Assembly (NCBI GenBank): GCA_009773455.1
Contig: WSXU01000019.1
Span: 1-64,000, forward strand
Source of the DNA: Bacteroidota bacterium
GTDB taxonomy: Bacteria > Bacteroidota > Bacteroidia > Bacteroidales > Lentimicrobiaceae
Reading direction: 5' to 3'
Length of the DNA stretch: 64,000 bases
In this document: positions 9,378 through 19,315 of the stretch, one piece after another
Numbering within the stretch: the stretch's first letter is position 1
Layout: each line of letters begins with the position of its first letter
Position numbers and translations under genes: made by a program
Notes under the pieces: model-generated
What the model was told of the DNA's origin: nothing
Databases searched by the model: none
Seen by the model: the letters and a program-made list of their open reading frames with translations, nothing else

Positions 9378-11669
9378 ATGAAAAAAATCAGTATCCTTAT
9401 TTCAGCCGTCGTGGCTGTGAGCATCATGCAATTAAAGGCGCAGCCATTGCCTGATGAAATCAGAATGAACCAGTTTATCAAAGAACTGATGGCAAAAATG
9501 ACACTGGAAGAGAAAATCGGACAGCTGAACCTGCCGGGTGCCGGTGACATTACGACCGGTCAGACAGCCAGTTCTGATATCGGTAAAAAGATCATTGAAG
9601 GCAGTGTCGGCGGACTCTTCAACATCAGCTCCGTTGCCAAAATCCGCGGTGTGCAGCAGGTTGCTGTTGAGAAAAGCCGGCTGAAGATTCCCCTGATCTT
9701 TGGAATGGATGTCATCCACGGCTATAAATCCGTGTTCCCGATTCCTCTGGGACTATCCTGCTCGTGGGACATGAACCTCATTGAACAGAGTGCCCGGATT
9801 GCAGCCCAGGAGGCCAGTGCCGACGGCATATGCTGGACTTTCTCACCAATGGTCGACATCAGTCGTGATCCGCGGTGGGGACGTATAGCTGAAGGAAGTG
9901 GTGAAGATCCTTACCTGGGCAGTGAAATTGCCAAAGCAATGGTGAGGGGTTATCAGGGCAAAGACCTTTCAGCCAACAACACCATCATGGCCTGTGTCAA
10001 GCATTATGCACTTTACGGTGCCCCGGATGCCGGCCGCGATTACAATACGGTTGACATGAGTCACCAGCGTATGTACAATGAATACTTTCCGCCTTACAAG
10101 GGTGCCATTGATGCCGGCTCAGGCAGTGTAATGGCTTCATTCAACGAAGTGGATGGTATCCCGGCAACGGCCAGCAAATGGCTTATGACTGAGGTTTTAC
10201 GCAATCAGTGGGGCTTCAACGGCTTTATCGTTACCGATTATACCGGGATCAACGAAATGATTGATCATGGCATGGGCGACCTGAAAACCGTTTCGGCGCT
10301 GGCGCTGAAAGCGGGCATTGATATGGACATGGTGGGCGAAGGTTTTCTGACCACATTGAAACAATCGCTGGCTGAGGGTAAGATCACCATGGACCAGATT
10401 GACGCTGCCTGCCGCAGGATTCTGGAAGCAAAATACAAACTCGGTCTTTTTGAGGATCCCTACCGGTACTGTGATTTAAAACGCCCGGCAACTGAAGTAT
10501 ATACCGACGCCAACCGAATGCAGGCCCGCAAAACAGCCGCTCATAGTTTTGTCTTACTTAAGAATGAAGGCAACATCCTTCCTCTGAAAAAAAATGCCAG
10601 GATCGCCCTGGTGGGACCGCTGGCCGACAACCGGCTGAACATGTGCGGAACGTGGACGGTAGCCGGTGATTTTGAAAAAGCCATTTCAGTAAAGGATGGC
10701 ATTGGTATGGTGACAGCAAAACCTGAATTGATTACTTATGCCAAAGGGTCCAATATCGTTGCTGATTCTGCACTGGAAGCCAGAATCGGAATGTTTGGCA
10801 AAGCAACCGGCTGGGACAGCAGACCTGCTGAGATTGTGATCGCAGAAGCGGTAAAGGCATCACAGAATGCCGATGTTATCGTTGCTGTGATGGGCGAAGC
10901 AGCTGAATCGAGCGGAGAAAGCTCAAGCATGTCCGACATTGAACTACCTGAAAACCAGCGCAATTTGCTAAAGGCACTGCTTAAGACCGGAAAACCAGTC
11001 GTTATGGTTCTCTTTGCCGGAAGACCTATGGCCATCAAATGGGAGCATGAAAATGTGCCGGCCATCCTGAATGTGTGGTTCGGCGGAAGTGAAGCCGGTG
11101 CTGCTGTAGCCGATGTACTTTTTGGTGATGTTGTCCCGTCAGGAAAACTAACCACTACGTTTCCTCAGAATATCGGGCAGGTTCCCCTGTATTACAATCA
11201 TAAAAATACCGGCAGGCCGCTTCCCGAAGGACAATGGTTTACCAAATTCCGCTCCAACTACCTGGATGTCTCCAATGAAGCCCTCTACCCTTTCGGCTAT
11301 GGACTCAGCTATACCGGTTTTACATACAGTGATCTTGTCCTGAGCAGTAAAACGATGAAACCGGATGGTAAAATAGATATAACTGTTAGGGTGACCAATA
11401 CCGGAAATTTCGATGGCGAAGAAGTCGTTCAGCTTTATATCCGCGATATGGTTGGAACTACCACCAGACCAGTAAAAGAGTTAAAGGATTTCACCAAGGT
11501 GCTCATTAAAAAAGGCGAAACAAGGAACATCACATTCACCATCGACATTGAAGACCTGAAATTTTATAATTATGATCTTCAGCATGTTGCTGAAGCCGGT
11601 GATTTTAAGGTCTTTGTGGGAGGAAATTCAAGGGATGTCAAGTCAGCCGATTTTGTGTTGACAGAATAA
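9378..11669 (+). CDS. GH3 beta-glucosidase (BglX-like)
   Basis: This 763-residue secreted enzyme has signal peptide MKKISILISAVVAVSIMQLKAQ. The GH3 N-terminal barrel (about 25-370) includes KIGQLNLPG, DPRWGRIAEGSGEDPYL, KHYALYGAPDAGRDYN and GFIVTDYTG, with Asp287 the expected nucleophile. The alpha/beta sandwich domain (about 400-620) carries GEAAESSGESSS, and the C-terminal fibronectin III-like domain (about 660-760) is typical of BglX-type enzymes. Length and architecture match periplasmic beta-glucosidases that release glucose from oligosaccharides. In other Bacteroidota, GH3 enzymes next to GH144 genes hydrolyse beta-1,2-glucooligosaccharides, so that is a reasonable but untested guess. 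It is the last gene of the run and is followed by a strong terminator. Confidence 0.92.
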   Translation: MKKISILISAVVAVSIMQLKAQPLPDEIRMNQFIKELMAKMTLEEKIGQLNLPGAGDITTGQTASSDIGKKIIEGSVGGLFNISSVAKIRGVQQVAVEKSRLKIPLIFGMDVIHGYKSVFPIPLGLSCSWDMNLIEQSARIAAQEASADGICWTFSPMVDISRDPRWGRIAEGSGEDPYLGSEIAKAMVRGYQGKDLSANNTIMACVKHYALYGAPDAGRDYNTVDMSHQRMYNEYFPPYKGAIDAGSGSVMASFNEVDGIPATASKWLMTEVLRNQWGFNGFIVTDYTGINEMIDHGMGDLKTVSALALKAGIDMDMVGEGFLTTLKQSLAEGKITMDQIDAACRRILEAKYKLGLFEDPYRYCDLKRPATEVYTDANRMQARKTAAHSFVLLKNEGNILPLKKNARIALVGPLADNRLNMCGTWTVAGDFEKAISVKDGIGMVTAKPELITYAKGSNIVADSALEARIGMFGKATGWDSRPAEIVIAEAVKASQNADVIVAVMGEAAESSGESSSMSDIELPENQRNLLKALLKTGKPVVMVLFAGRPMAIKWEHENVPAILNVWFGGSEAGAAVADVLFGDVVPSGKLTTTFPQNIGQVPLYYNHKNTGRPLPEGQWFTKFRSNYLDVSNEALYPFGYGLSYTGFTYSDLVLSSKTMKPDGKIDITVRVTNTGNFDGEEVVQLYIRDMVGTTTRPVKELKDFTKVLIKKGETRNITFTIDIEDLKFYNYDLQHVAEAGDFKVFVGGNSRDVKSADFVLTE

Positions 11670-11688
11670 AAGTTTCCTGATGGTCTTC

Positions 11689-11725
11689 AAATACCTGCAA
11701 CCTGAACATTGCAGGTATTTTTTTT
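11689..11725 (+). terminator. Rho-independent terminator after the glycosidase operon
   Basis: A perfect 12-bp stem (AAATACCTGCAA at 11689-11700 pairing with TTGCAGGTATTT at 11709-11720), an 8-nt loop and a run of T to 11725. It lies 20 bp after the GH3 stop codon and ends the GH144-GH31-GH43-GH3 transcript. Confidence 0.9.
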
Positions 11726-11847
11726 GATAATTAATTCTGAAAATAAATTTTTAAAATAAAAAATGTACCTTTATTGCTTACGGTAAGAAAAAAATACAGA
11801 TTTTTTATAAACAGTTTATTATCTGCCCTTTATAAACCAAATCAGTA

Positions 11848-13185
11848 ATGAAAAAAATCAGGCTAGAATATAAATTTACAGCCATATACCTGATCATGGG
11901 TTTTTTATGGATATTATTCTCCGACAGCTTTCTGAATTCTATTATTTCTGAACAGGACTATCTCACCAGGGTTCAAACATACAAAGGATGGTTTTACGTC
12001 AGTGTAACTGCACTGCTCTTCTATTTCTACCTAAGGAGACACCTGGTCAGGCAGCGACAGGCCGAGAAAAAAGCGATTGAAAGCGACAGGTTAAAAACCG
12101 CTTTTCTGCAGAATATCTCACATGAAATCCGCACACCGATGAACGGCATCATTGGTTTCACCTCTCTGCTCCATGACGACGGACTTGAAGAAGATCTGAA
12201 GAAGCAATACCTTGAAATCATCACCAGCAGTTCAAACCGCCTGCTTGATGTTGTGAATGAAATGCTTGATATCTCGCTGATAGAAACAGGAAACCTTAGA
12301 ATTAACACGCACGAACTGGATATTAACAGGATGATGGATGAATCTTACGGGTCCTTTCTTCCACAACTGAATCCGAAGGTAACCCTGTCCTGTTCAAAAG
12401 GTCTGGACAATAACCAGAGCATCATAGTTACAGATGGAGTCAAAGTCAGACAGGTCCTTAATAATCTGTTGAGCAATTCAGTGAAGTTTACTGAAAAGGG
12501 AGAAATAAAATTCGGGTATTCCCTGAACAACAACCATCTGGATTTCTTTGTTGAAGACACCGGGATCGGCATCCCCAAAGAATATCATGATAAAATTTTC
12601 GACCGTTTCCGGAAGGCTGAAATAGAACTGACAAAATTCTACGACGGTGTCGGACTAGGTCTTTCCATTTGCAAAGGAAACCTTGAATTGCTGAACGGAA
12701 ACATCAGCGTTGATTCTGAATTCGGTAAAGGCTCAGTCTTCCGTTTCAGTATTCCCTATGTCAGGGCCGGGCAAAAAGAAAGCAAAAATGCCGGAGGCCC
12801 GGAACAATCTACCCTGAAAGCCCTCCCTGGGCTGGTAATACTGGTTGCCGAAGATGAAATGACCAACTTCCGGTATATCAAAGAATTGCTTGAAGGAACA
12901 GATATTGAAATTCTTCATGCATCCAATGGCCGGTCAGCTGTGGAAATCTGTGAAAGCCGTCACGACATTGGTCTGGTGTTAATGGACATAAAGATGCCCG
13001 TTATGGATGGATATGAGGCAACACTTAAAATCCATATCCTGAGACCCGGACTACCTGTGATTGCCCAGACTGCCTATGCTATGCCTGAAGAGAGGGAAAA
13101 AGCTTTGAAAGCCGGGTTTGCCGGATATATTTCCAAACCATTTAAAAAAGATCAGTTGCTTGGCATAATCAGCAAAAACGTGTGA
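11848..13185 (+). CDS. Hybrid sensor histidine kinase / response regulator
   Basis: 445 residues. Two membrane helices sit near the N-terminus (about 12-30 and 47-62) with a very short periplasmic loop, so there is no obvious large sensor domain. The HisKA region holds NISHEIRTPMNG with phospho-acceptor His92. The HATPase domain follows (VRQVLNNLLSNSVKFT, EDTGIGIPKEY, GVGLGLSI). A C-terminal receiver domain (about 325-445) holds VLMDIKMPVMDGYE with phospho-acceptor Asp380 and KP near the end (YISKPFKK). No HPt or DNA-binding output domain is attached, so signalling must pass to an unlinked partner. It is separated from the glycosidase operon by a terminator, so a role in its control is possible but not shown. 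Confidence 0.93.
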   Translation: MKKIRLEYKFTAIYLIMGFLWILFSDSFLNSIISEQDYLTRVQTYKGWFYVSVTALLFYFYLRRHLVRQRQAEKKAIESDRLKTAFLQNISHEIRTPMNGIIGFTSLLHDDGLEEDLKKQYLEIITSSSNRLLDVVNEMLDISLIETGNLRINTHELDINRMMDESYGSFLPQLNPKVTLSCSKGLDNNQSIIVTDGVKVRQVLNNLLSNSVKFTEKGEIKFGYSLNNNHLDFFVEDTGIGIPKEYHDKIFDRFRKAEIELTKFYDGVGLGLSICKGNLELLNGNISVDSEFGKGSVFRFSIPYVRAGQKESKNAGGPEQSTLKALPGLVILVAEDEMTNFRYIKELLEGTDIEILHASNGRSAVEICESRHDIGLVLMDIKMPVMDGYEATLKIHILRPGLPVIAQTAYAMPEEREKALKAGFAGYISKPFKKDQLLGIISKNV

Positions 13186-13860
13186 GCTTCTGAAATTTAT
13201 TTTAACCACCACCTAAACCTGAATCTTTGCCCGCAGCCTGATCAGGTATACCGATTGTAAAACAAAGGAATACAATATAAAATTTCCTGCAATTGAACGT
13301 GAGTGTGAAAATACAGGTACCCTCCCAAACAAAACTATATTGGCAGAAGAAGCAAAAGAGGTTTATCAGTTCTATCTTCCCGGGGGTAACCAGGGAAACA
13401 AATCTCAATGAGCATAAAAATGCTGTTTTGTTATTGGAATGTGACTCTGAAACAGAGGCTGTCGGTTTACCTGAAACGTTGCCTCTTGTCAAATCTGGCT
13501 ATACCCGTTTTTAACTGATGCAGTTATTACCCTTTTCGGGATATGAAAGGCTTTTCATTAATGTGCCTAAATATCAGTGAATTGGTCCCGGCCACGGGCA
13601 AGACAACCAAAAAGCCATTTTCATTTTGCAAAGCAGAAATACTCAGAGCAGGACAAAACTTTAAAGCTGAAGTACAGCAGTTATAATAATCTCCTGTTAT
13701 CAGCATGCCTGATTTTTCACCCCCGGTGAAAATTAAATCCGAAGCCCAGGCAACCCATGGGATTTTTTTTGTCTTAATTAATAAAAATATATCCCAATGA
13801 TATTACATTTGTCTTTGAATAATATTTCATTTTTTCTGTAGAAACCTAACATTAAAGAAC
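13186..13860. other. Intergenic region, 675 bp, no credible gene
   Basis: This is the longest non-repetitive gap in the left half. A 73-codon frame at 13293-13514 has no recognisable features and I do not call it. An 8-bp hairpin (TTTTCACC / GGTGAAAA, loop CCC) lies at 13714-13732 without a following T-run. The right end contains a TACATTTG element that probably starts the C25 peptidase transcript. Confidence 0.5.
13804..13811 (+). promoter_or_regulatory. Predicted -7 element for the C25 peptidase / pgs run
   Basis: TACATTTG is an exact match to the Bacteroidota -7 consensus TAnnTTTG, 50 bp before the ATG at 13861. No TTG is found at the expected -33 distance, so only half of the promoter is supported. 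Confidence 0.45.
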
Positions 13861-16800
13861 ATGAATCACCGGTTTTTCCTCATTTTTCTTGTGTCAGTTT
13901 TTTCTTCTCTTTTAACCAGAGCCGAGTGGGTTCCCTTTTCAAAGGACAGGACAAAAGCCACTCCTCCAACTGTAACTTTACTCAGCAGTGATGAAAAAAG
14001 TACGGTATTCAGGGTCGATCTGTCAGGATTTGATCTGAAGGAAATAAATTCAGAAGGCAAATCCTATCAGTTGGTAGATCTGCTTTCCGAATCACATACC
14101 ACAATACCAGGCAGTCCCATGATACCCTACCTGGCGCAGATTCTTGCAGTACCTGATCAGGCTGGTATAACTGCGGAAATTATAGAAACGGGCAAAACAC
14201 TTACATTCAGGAGCATGCACCTTGCTCCCGCCCAACAAAGTCAGTGGGAAGGACAGACCCTGAGATCACAGGGTGAGAATCCGGAAGCCTATAGTTCAGA
14301 CACCCCATTCCCTGGCAGCAGTGTAATGGTAGACCCTCCCACCATTTTCCGTGATTTCAGGATCGCCCGTGTTTCAGTTTACCCTGTCACTTATATCGCC
14401 TCAAAAAATGAATTGCAGATTGCATCTTCTTTGACAATCCGCGTCAGTTATGGCAAAGGACCTGTTGTCAATCCCAAAAACACACCAAGGAAAAAAATTG
14501 CCCCTTCATTTGGTAAGATATACAGAAGTTCCATTCTCAATTATCAGGAGATGCTGAACACCTATTACAGGGGCGTTGAAGATGGTCGTGACGTGATTCT
14601 TTGTATCACACCCGATGGTTTTTATGACAGTTTTCAGTCATATGCAACCTGGAAAAGGCAAACAGGCTCAGATGTACACATCACAAAGTTCAGCGACATC
14701 GGGGCCAATGCAAACAATCCTGTTCCCATCAAGAATCATATCACCGATGCCTACATCAACTGGGAATATCCCCCGACTTATGTGCTGATGATCGGCGATG
14801 ACGGAAAATTTCCTAAAAAGATAGCGACATTCCCCGATTATTCTTTTCCGTGGGAAGAGTATTTTGTAACGGTTGACGGCGTTGACTTTTTGCCCGATAT
14901 TATGGTTGGCCGGTTTACCAATGAGACAGATTTCACGCTGCAGGTTATGGTCAACAAATTCAAACTTTACGAAAAGACTCCCTATGTGACTGATCCTGCC
15001 TGGTTTAAAAAGGGTGTATGCTGTTCAAACAATGCTTATATCTCCCAGGTGAATACAAAACGGTTTACCTACAACATCATGATGAACGATGGTGGATTTA
15101 CGAGTGTGGATACGCTGATGAGTGACGGAGACCCATGGACCGGGCAGGAATGTACCGTTGATCTCGAGGATGTGACTTCTGCCATCAACAATGGAAGAAG
15201 CTATCTGAATTATCGTGGGGAGGGATGGGACAGTGGTTGGTCAGCCTCCTGCTACAGCTTTCAGGTTCAGGATGTCAGCGGCCTTACCAACGGGCAAATG
15301 ATGCCTTTCGTTACCAGTATCGGTTGTGGCGTGGCCATGTTCGACACCTGGAATGGAAATTGTTTTGGAGAAGAGTGGATTGAGATGGGATCATTGACCA
15401 ATCCAAAGGGCGCTGCCTGTTTTATCGGACCTACATCAAATACACATACCGCTTACAATAACAGCATTGACAGAGGCATATATGTCGGTATGTTCCGCGA
15501 AGGAATGGATACTCCGGGACAGGCAATGATGCGTGGGAAGCTTTATCTGTACAACAGCTGGGGTGTAAATGATCCCTGGGTTGAATACCACTATAAAATA
15601 TACTGTGTTCTCGGCGACCCGAGCATACATATCTGGAAAGATGTTCCGCTTCAGGTAACCTGTAATTATCCGTCAACCATCAATGTTGGCGATAATCACA
15701 TTGAAGTTTATGTAGAGCACCTTTCAACCGGCCAGCCTGTGAGCAATGCCGAGGTTTGCATCACTGGAGCCGAAGTTTTTGCTACCGGAATCTGTAACGA
15801 AAATGGCATTGCCACCATCGATTTTACTCCTGAAACCGTTGAAAATCTCACCATTACCATACGTGGCGGAAATGTTATCCCATTCCAGGGTGTGATCTCT
15901 GTTGTTCAACCCGCTGAATTGGTTATGCCTGAAAACGATCCGGTTGTGTATGACTTAAATGGCAACAATGACGGCCTTGTAAATCCAAACGAACAAGGCA
16001 GCCTTACCTATACGCTTAAAAACTGGGGATCCGGAACAGCAGCCAATGTTCAGGCGACCTTATCAACCACCGGTACTGAATTTGTTGAAATCATTACAAC
16101 AAACCCGGTTGGGTTCGGTACCATCAATGCCGGAAGCACTGCTACCGGAAGCCCGTTCCTGTTTCTGGTCAATCCATCCTGCCCTGTCGGCCAGGTGGTC
16201 TCTTTTCAGCTTCATGTTACCAGTTCATCTTCATCCTGGGATTATTCATTTGATCTGAAAGTTTCCGGCTGTGATATAGGGATCAGGAATTATGTGATAC
16301 ATGATTTCAGTGCAGCCGAACCCAATTTCAGGCTGGATCCGGATGAAACTGTAGCGCTGGTTCTGGAGCTTGAAAATACCGGAGACGATAACGCTTCAGA
16401 AGTCACAGGAACCCTCACTACGGAGAATCCTTATGTTGAAATTATAGATTCGTTTGGTGAATTCGGCACCATAAGTATCAACGACACCTCAATGAATAAA
16501 ATCAACTATTTCAAATTCAACCTGTCTCCATCGTGCCCTGCCGGATCAATCATCGATTTTCAGGTAATTTTTGAAACTACCGGTGGTTTATATCCTTATC
16601 AGACAGTGCGGACTTTATCAATTCCGGTTTCTTCGTTATTGCCTGCCGATTACACTGGACCTGATGCTTACGGCTATTATGCCTATTCAGGTGATGATTC
16701 ATTTTATGATCAGACACCGGTATTCAACTGGATGGAAATCTCCGGGGTCGGAAATGTGATCAACACCGGAGGTGCCGGTGAATATACCAGGACGGTAAGC

Positions 16801-17634
16801 ATTCCTTTCACCTTTAAATATTACGGAAACAACTTCAGCCAGGTAAGGGTAAGCACCGATGGGTGGATAGCCTTTGGCAGCGGCACCCAGACTACTTTTA
16901 ACAACCAGGTACTTCCCAATGACGACAATGTAAACAACATGGTTGCCATTTTCTGGGATAACCTCTTCAATACCGATTATATTAACGGAAATATCCTGAC
17001 ATATAACGATCAGATCAATCATCGTTTTATCATCGAATGGGATGGTGTAACCATCAACTCGAACGGTAACAGCGAAGGATGGACCAAGTTCCAGGCCATT
17101 TTACTTGATCCGGCTTTCTACCCTACTGTTACCGGTGATGGTGAAATTCTGGTTCAGTACCTGGTAACGGATGATGTGCTGAGTATGACTGCGGGAATAG
17201 AGAATGCTGCACAGGACATCGGACTGCTCTATGTATGTAATACCGTCTATGACCCTTCAGCCTCTGAAATCAAACCAGGAACGGTCATTAAGTATACAAC
17301 AAATCCACCGTTTGAAACCATTATTACTTCGGTGGATGGTTCCGGAAATCCGGGTTCAGTAAGCCTGCTTCAGCAGAACAAACCCAACCCTTTCCACTCC
17401 TCTACAATGATTGGTTATTCAACGCAAAAACCGGGTAATGTTACCCTGAAAATATTTGACATCAGGGGTGTTCTGGTGAAGACCCTTGTTAACGGTCATC
17501 AGGCTGCCGGACAGCACAACATCGTATGGGACGGAACCGACAACAAAGGCTCTTCAGCTGGCCCGGGAGTATATTTCTACCGGATTGATACCGATGAACA
17601 TTCACAGACACTTAAAATGATACGGCTGAATTAA
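13861..17634 (+). CDS. Peptidase C25 (gingipain-like) protein with T9SS sorting domain
   Basis: This large 1257-residue secreted protein starts with signal peptide MNHRFFLIFLVSVFSSLLTRA. A propeptide-like region is followed by a C25 caspase-fold domain (about 230-600). The Cys expected to be catalytic is Cys489 in TSIGCGVAMF. The upstream His position (GHG in gingipains) is occupied by Glu454 in NYRGEGW, 35 residues before the Cys, close to the gingipain spacing. Several beta-sandwich domains fill about 600-1160. The C-terminus (NKPNPFHSSTMIGY ... GVYFYRI ... KMIRLN) is a T9SS type A sorting / FlgD-like Ig domain, so export through the outer membrane is expected. pgsB starts 31 bp after its stop with no terminator between. 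The His-to-Glu change means peptidase activity should not be assumed. Confidence 0.85.
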   Translation: MNHRFFLIFLVSVFSSLLTRAEWVPFSKDRTKATPPTVTLLSSDEKSTVFRVDLSGFDLKEINSEGKSYQLVDLLSESHTTIPGSPMIPYLAQILAVPDQAGITAEIIETGKTLTFRSMHLAPAQQSQWEGQTLRSQGENPEAYSSDTPFPGSSVMVDPPTIFRDFRIARVSVYPVTYIASKNELQIASSLTIRVSYGKGPVVNPKNTPRKKIAPSFGKIYRSSILNYQEMLNTYYRGVEDGRDVILCITPDGFYDSFQSYATWKRQTGSDVHITKFSDIGANANNPVPIKNHITDAYINWEYPPTYVLMIGDDGKFPKKIATFPDYSFPWEEYFVTVDGVDFLPDIMVGRFTNETDFTLQVMVNKFKLYEKTPYVTDPAWFKKGVCCSNNAYISQVNTKRFTYNIMMNDGGFTSVDTLMSDGDPWTGQECTVDLEDVTSAINNGRSYLNYRGEGWDSGWSASCYSFQVQDVSGLTNGQMMPFVTSIGCGVAMFDTWNGNCFGEEWIEMGSLTNPKGAACFIGPTSNTHTAYNNSIDRGIYVGMFREGMDTPGQAMMRGKLYLYNSWGVNDPWVEYHYKIYCVLGDPSIHIWKDVPLQVTCNYPSTINVGDNHIEVYVEHLSTGQPVSNAEVCITGAEVFATGICNENGIATIDFTPETVENLTITIRGGNVIPFQGVISVVQPAELVMPENDPVVYDLNGNNDGLVNPNEQGSLTYTLKNWGSGTAANVQATLSTTGTEFVEIITTNPVGFGTINAGSTATGSPFLFLVNPSCPVGQVVSFQLHVTSSSSSWDYSFDLKVSGCDIGIRNYVIHDFSAAEPNFRLDPDETVALVLELENTGDDNASEVTGTLTTENPYVEIIDSFGEFGTISINDTSMNKINYFKFNLSPSCPAGSIIDFQVIFETTGGLYPYQTVRTLSIPVSSLLPADYTGPDAYGYYAYSGDDSFYDQTPVFNWMEISGVGNVINTGGAGEYTRTVSIPFTFKYYGNNFSQVRVSTDGWIAFGSGTQTTFNNQVLPNDDNVNNMVAIFWDNLFNTDYINGNILTYNDQINHRFIIEWDGVTINSNGNSEGWTKFQAILLDPAFYPTVTGDGEILVQYLVTDDVLSMTAGIENAAQDIGLLYVCNTVYDPSASEIKPGTVIKYTTNPPFETIITSVDGSGNPGSVSLLQQNKPNPFHSSTMIGYSTQKPGNVTLKIFDIRGVLVKTLVNGHQAAGQHNIVWDGTDNKGSSAGPGVYFYRIDTDEHSQTLKMIRLN

Positions 17635-17665
17635 AATAAGCCTCTCTGTTATACGAACCGAGGAA

Positions 17666-18850
17666 ATGTATAGTTCCTATATTCTGCTGGGTATTCTTGC
17701 CTTTATTGTTATTGCAGGAGTCTGGGAATATATCCGTCACCAGAAACGGATATATTCCATTCCCATACGGATTCATATTAACGGAACCAGGGGTAAGTCG
17801 AGCGTCACACGTCTGATCGGCGCCGGATTGCGGGCCGGTGGTATCAGCAATATAACCAAAGTCACCGGCACCTTTCCACGGCTTATCCTTGAGGATGGAA
17901 CAGAAACCGCCATCTACAGGAAATCCGGCGCCAATATCATCGAGCAACTCTCCATCGTCAGATTTGCCTCGGAACGCAAAGTGCAGGCCCTGGTGATGGA
18001 ATGTATGGCTTTGCAACCCATCTATCAGACCATCACGGAGCATAAAATGATTCATTCCACCATCGGAGTCATGACCAATGTCAGGCTTGACCACATAGAT
18101 ATCATGGGTCACACCCTGCCCGAGATTGCTGAAACCATGGGGAGGACCATTCCAAGGAATGAACACCTTTTTTCGTCTGAAAATGTGATCCCGGATATCC
18201 TGTCGGGGATTGCAAAAAAAAGAAACACCACTGCTCATTTTATTGACCCTGAAACAGTTTCAACAGAAGAGATGAAGGGATTCCGGTACATAGAACATCG
18301 CGAGAATGTTTCATTGGCGCTGGCCATCTGCCAGCACCTTGGTGTTGACCGGAAGGTTGCCCTCTGCGGAATGTATGAAGCAACACCGGATGCCGGTGTG
18401 TTGACAAAGCACAGGGTTGATGTTGCCGGGAAACAGGTTTTTTTCTATAATGTCTTTGCAGCCAATGATCCGGATTCTACCCTGCTGATATGGCAGAAAA
18501 TCAGGAAAGAGGCCGGTATGGAGGGAACGAGAATCATTTTGCTGAATACCCGGCAGGACCGGCTCGACAGGGCCAGACAACTGGCTGATATGGTAGCAGG
18601 CAGGATAGCTGATGAAGCAGATTTTCTCGTATTAATGGGTCAATCGGGCGAAGTGGTGGAAAGTATGGTGGTCGGATACGGAATGCCGAAAAAGAAAATC
18701 ATCAACCTGGGATATACTGAACCGGAGAATATATTTGAAGCGGTTTTATCCATCACCCAGAAAACCTCCACCATCTTTGCCATCGGGAATATGGGCGGAA
18801 TGGGTGCTGCCACCGCTGAGTTTTTCGAACGTAAAAGCACACCGTTATGA
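17666..18850 (+). CDS. pgsB: Poly-gamma-glutamate synthase subunit PgsB/CapB
   Basis: 394 residues with an N-terminal membrane anchor (about 4-20, YILLGILAFIVIAGVW) and the ATP-binding loop INGTRGKSSV at about residues 36-46. These are typical of PgsB/CapB, the amide ligase that adds glutamate to the gamma-carboxylate of a growing polyglutamate chain. Other family-like stretches are TKVTGTFPR, VMECMAL, TNVRLDHIDIMG and GNMGGMGAATAEFF. The stop overlaps the start of pgsC by 4 bp (ATGA), implying translational coupling and a stoichiometric complex, as known for PgsB-PgsC. The length matches B. subtilis PgsB (about 390). The enzyme sits on the cytoplasmic face of the inner membrane. Confidence 0.93.
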   Translation: MYSSYILLGILAFIVIAGVWEYIRHQKRIYSIPIRIHINGTRGKSSVTRLIGAGLRAGGISNITKVTGTFPRLILEDGTETAIYRKSGANIIEQLSIVRFASERKVQALVMECMALQPIYQTITEHKMIHSTIGVMTNVRLDHIDIMGHTLPEIAETMGRTIPRNEHLFSSENVIPDILSGIAKKRNTTAHFIDPETVSTEEMKGFRYIEHRENVSLALAICQHLGVDRKVALCGMYEATPDAGVLTKHRVDVAGKQVFFYNVFAANDPDSTLLIWQKIRKEAGMEGTRIILLNTRQDRLDRARQLADMVAGRIADEADFLVLMGQSGEVVESMVVGYGMPKKKIINLGYTEPENIFEAVLSITQKTSTIFAIGNMGGMGAATAEFFERKSTPL

Positions 18851-19299
18851 TTGAACTGGCCATTACACTGGGGTTGATCCTCAGCCTGCTCTCCTATGAA
18901 ATATTCGGACTTGCCGCCGGGGGAATTGTTGTTCCGGGCTACATCGCCCTGCAGTTGTCACATCCCGACAGGTTTGCCGGCACACTGGGTGTGAGCCTTC
19001 TTGCCTATCTGATCATCAAGGTGCTGGGGCAATATACTTTTCTCTACGGACGCCGCCAGATGGTGCTGAGTTTACTGGTTGGCGGCCTGCTTGCCAATTT
19101 CTCCCGACAATTCCTTACAATAGACATTGCATCCACAACGCTTGAATTGCAAGCCGTCGGCTGGGTCATCCCCGGACTGCTGGCACACTGGTTTGCCAAA
19201 CAGGGCATATTTAAAACGATCAGTGTGTTGTTTGTTTCATCGGTTATGGTGAGGTTCCTGATCATTCTGACATTTGCCGGAGCATTATTGCCCAAATAA
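18847..19299 (+). CDS. pgsC: Poly-gamma-glutamate synthesis membrane protein PgsC/CapC
   Basis: 150-residue hydrophobic protein with four or five predicted membrane helices (about 4-20, 22-36, 47-63, 77-92 and 128-147). It matches PgsC/CapC in length (about 149 in B. subtilis) and in its start, ELAITLGLILSLLSYEIFGL, followed by GGIVVPGYIALQL. Its ATG overlaps the pgsB stop. Known PgsC partners PgsB in the membrane-bound synthase. The last helix continues almost to the stop codon. No separate pgsA (CapA) or pgsE frame follows; pgsW is next. Confidence 0.92.
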   Translation: MIELAITLGLILSLLSYEIFGLAAGGIVVPGYIALQLSHPDRFAGTLGVSLLAYLIIKVLGQYTFLYGRRQMVLSLLVGGLLANFSRQFLTIDIASTTLELQAVGWVIPGLLAHWFAKQGIFKTISVLFVSSVMVRFLIILTFAGALLPK

Positions 19300-19315
19300 A
19301 TCAACCGTAATAACA

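Noticed and set aside
13293-13514. 73-residue frame in the 675-bp gap
   Set aside because: No start context, conserved motif or promoter supports it; residue pattern looks random.
13714-13732. Hairpin considered as a terminator of the histidine kinase gene
   Set aside because: It is about 530 bp after the stop and lacks a T-run.
17612-18238. 208-residue minus-strand frame over pgsB
   Set aside because: It lies antisense to a well-identified pgsB and shows no motif.
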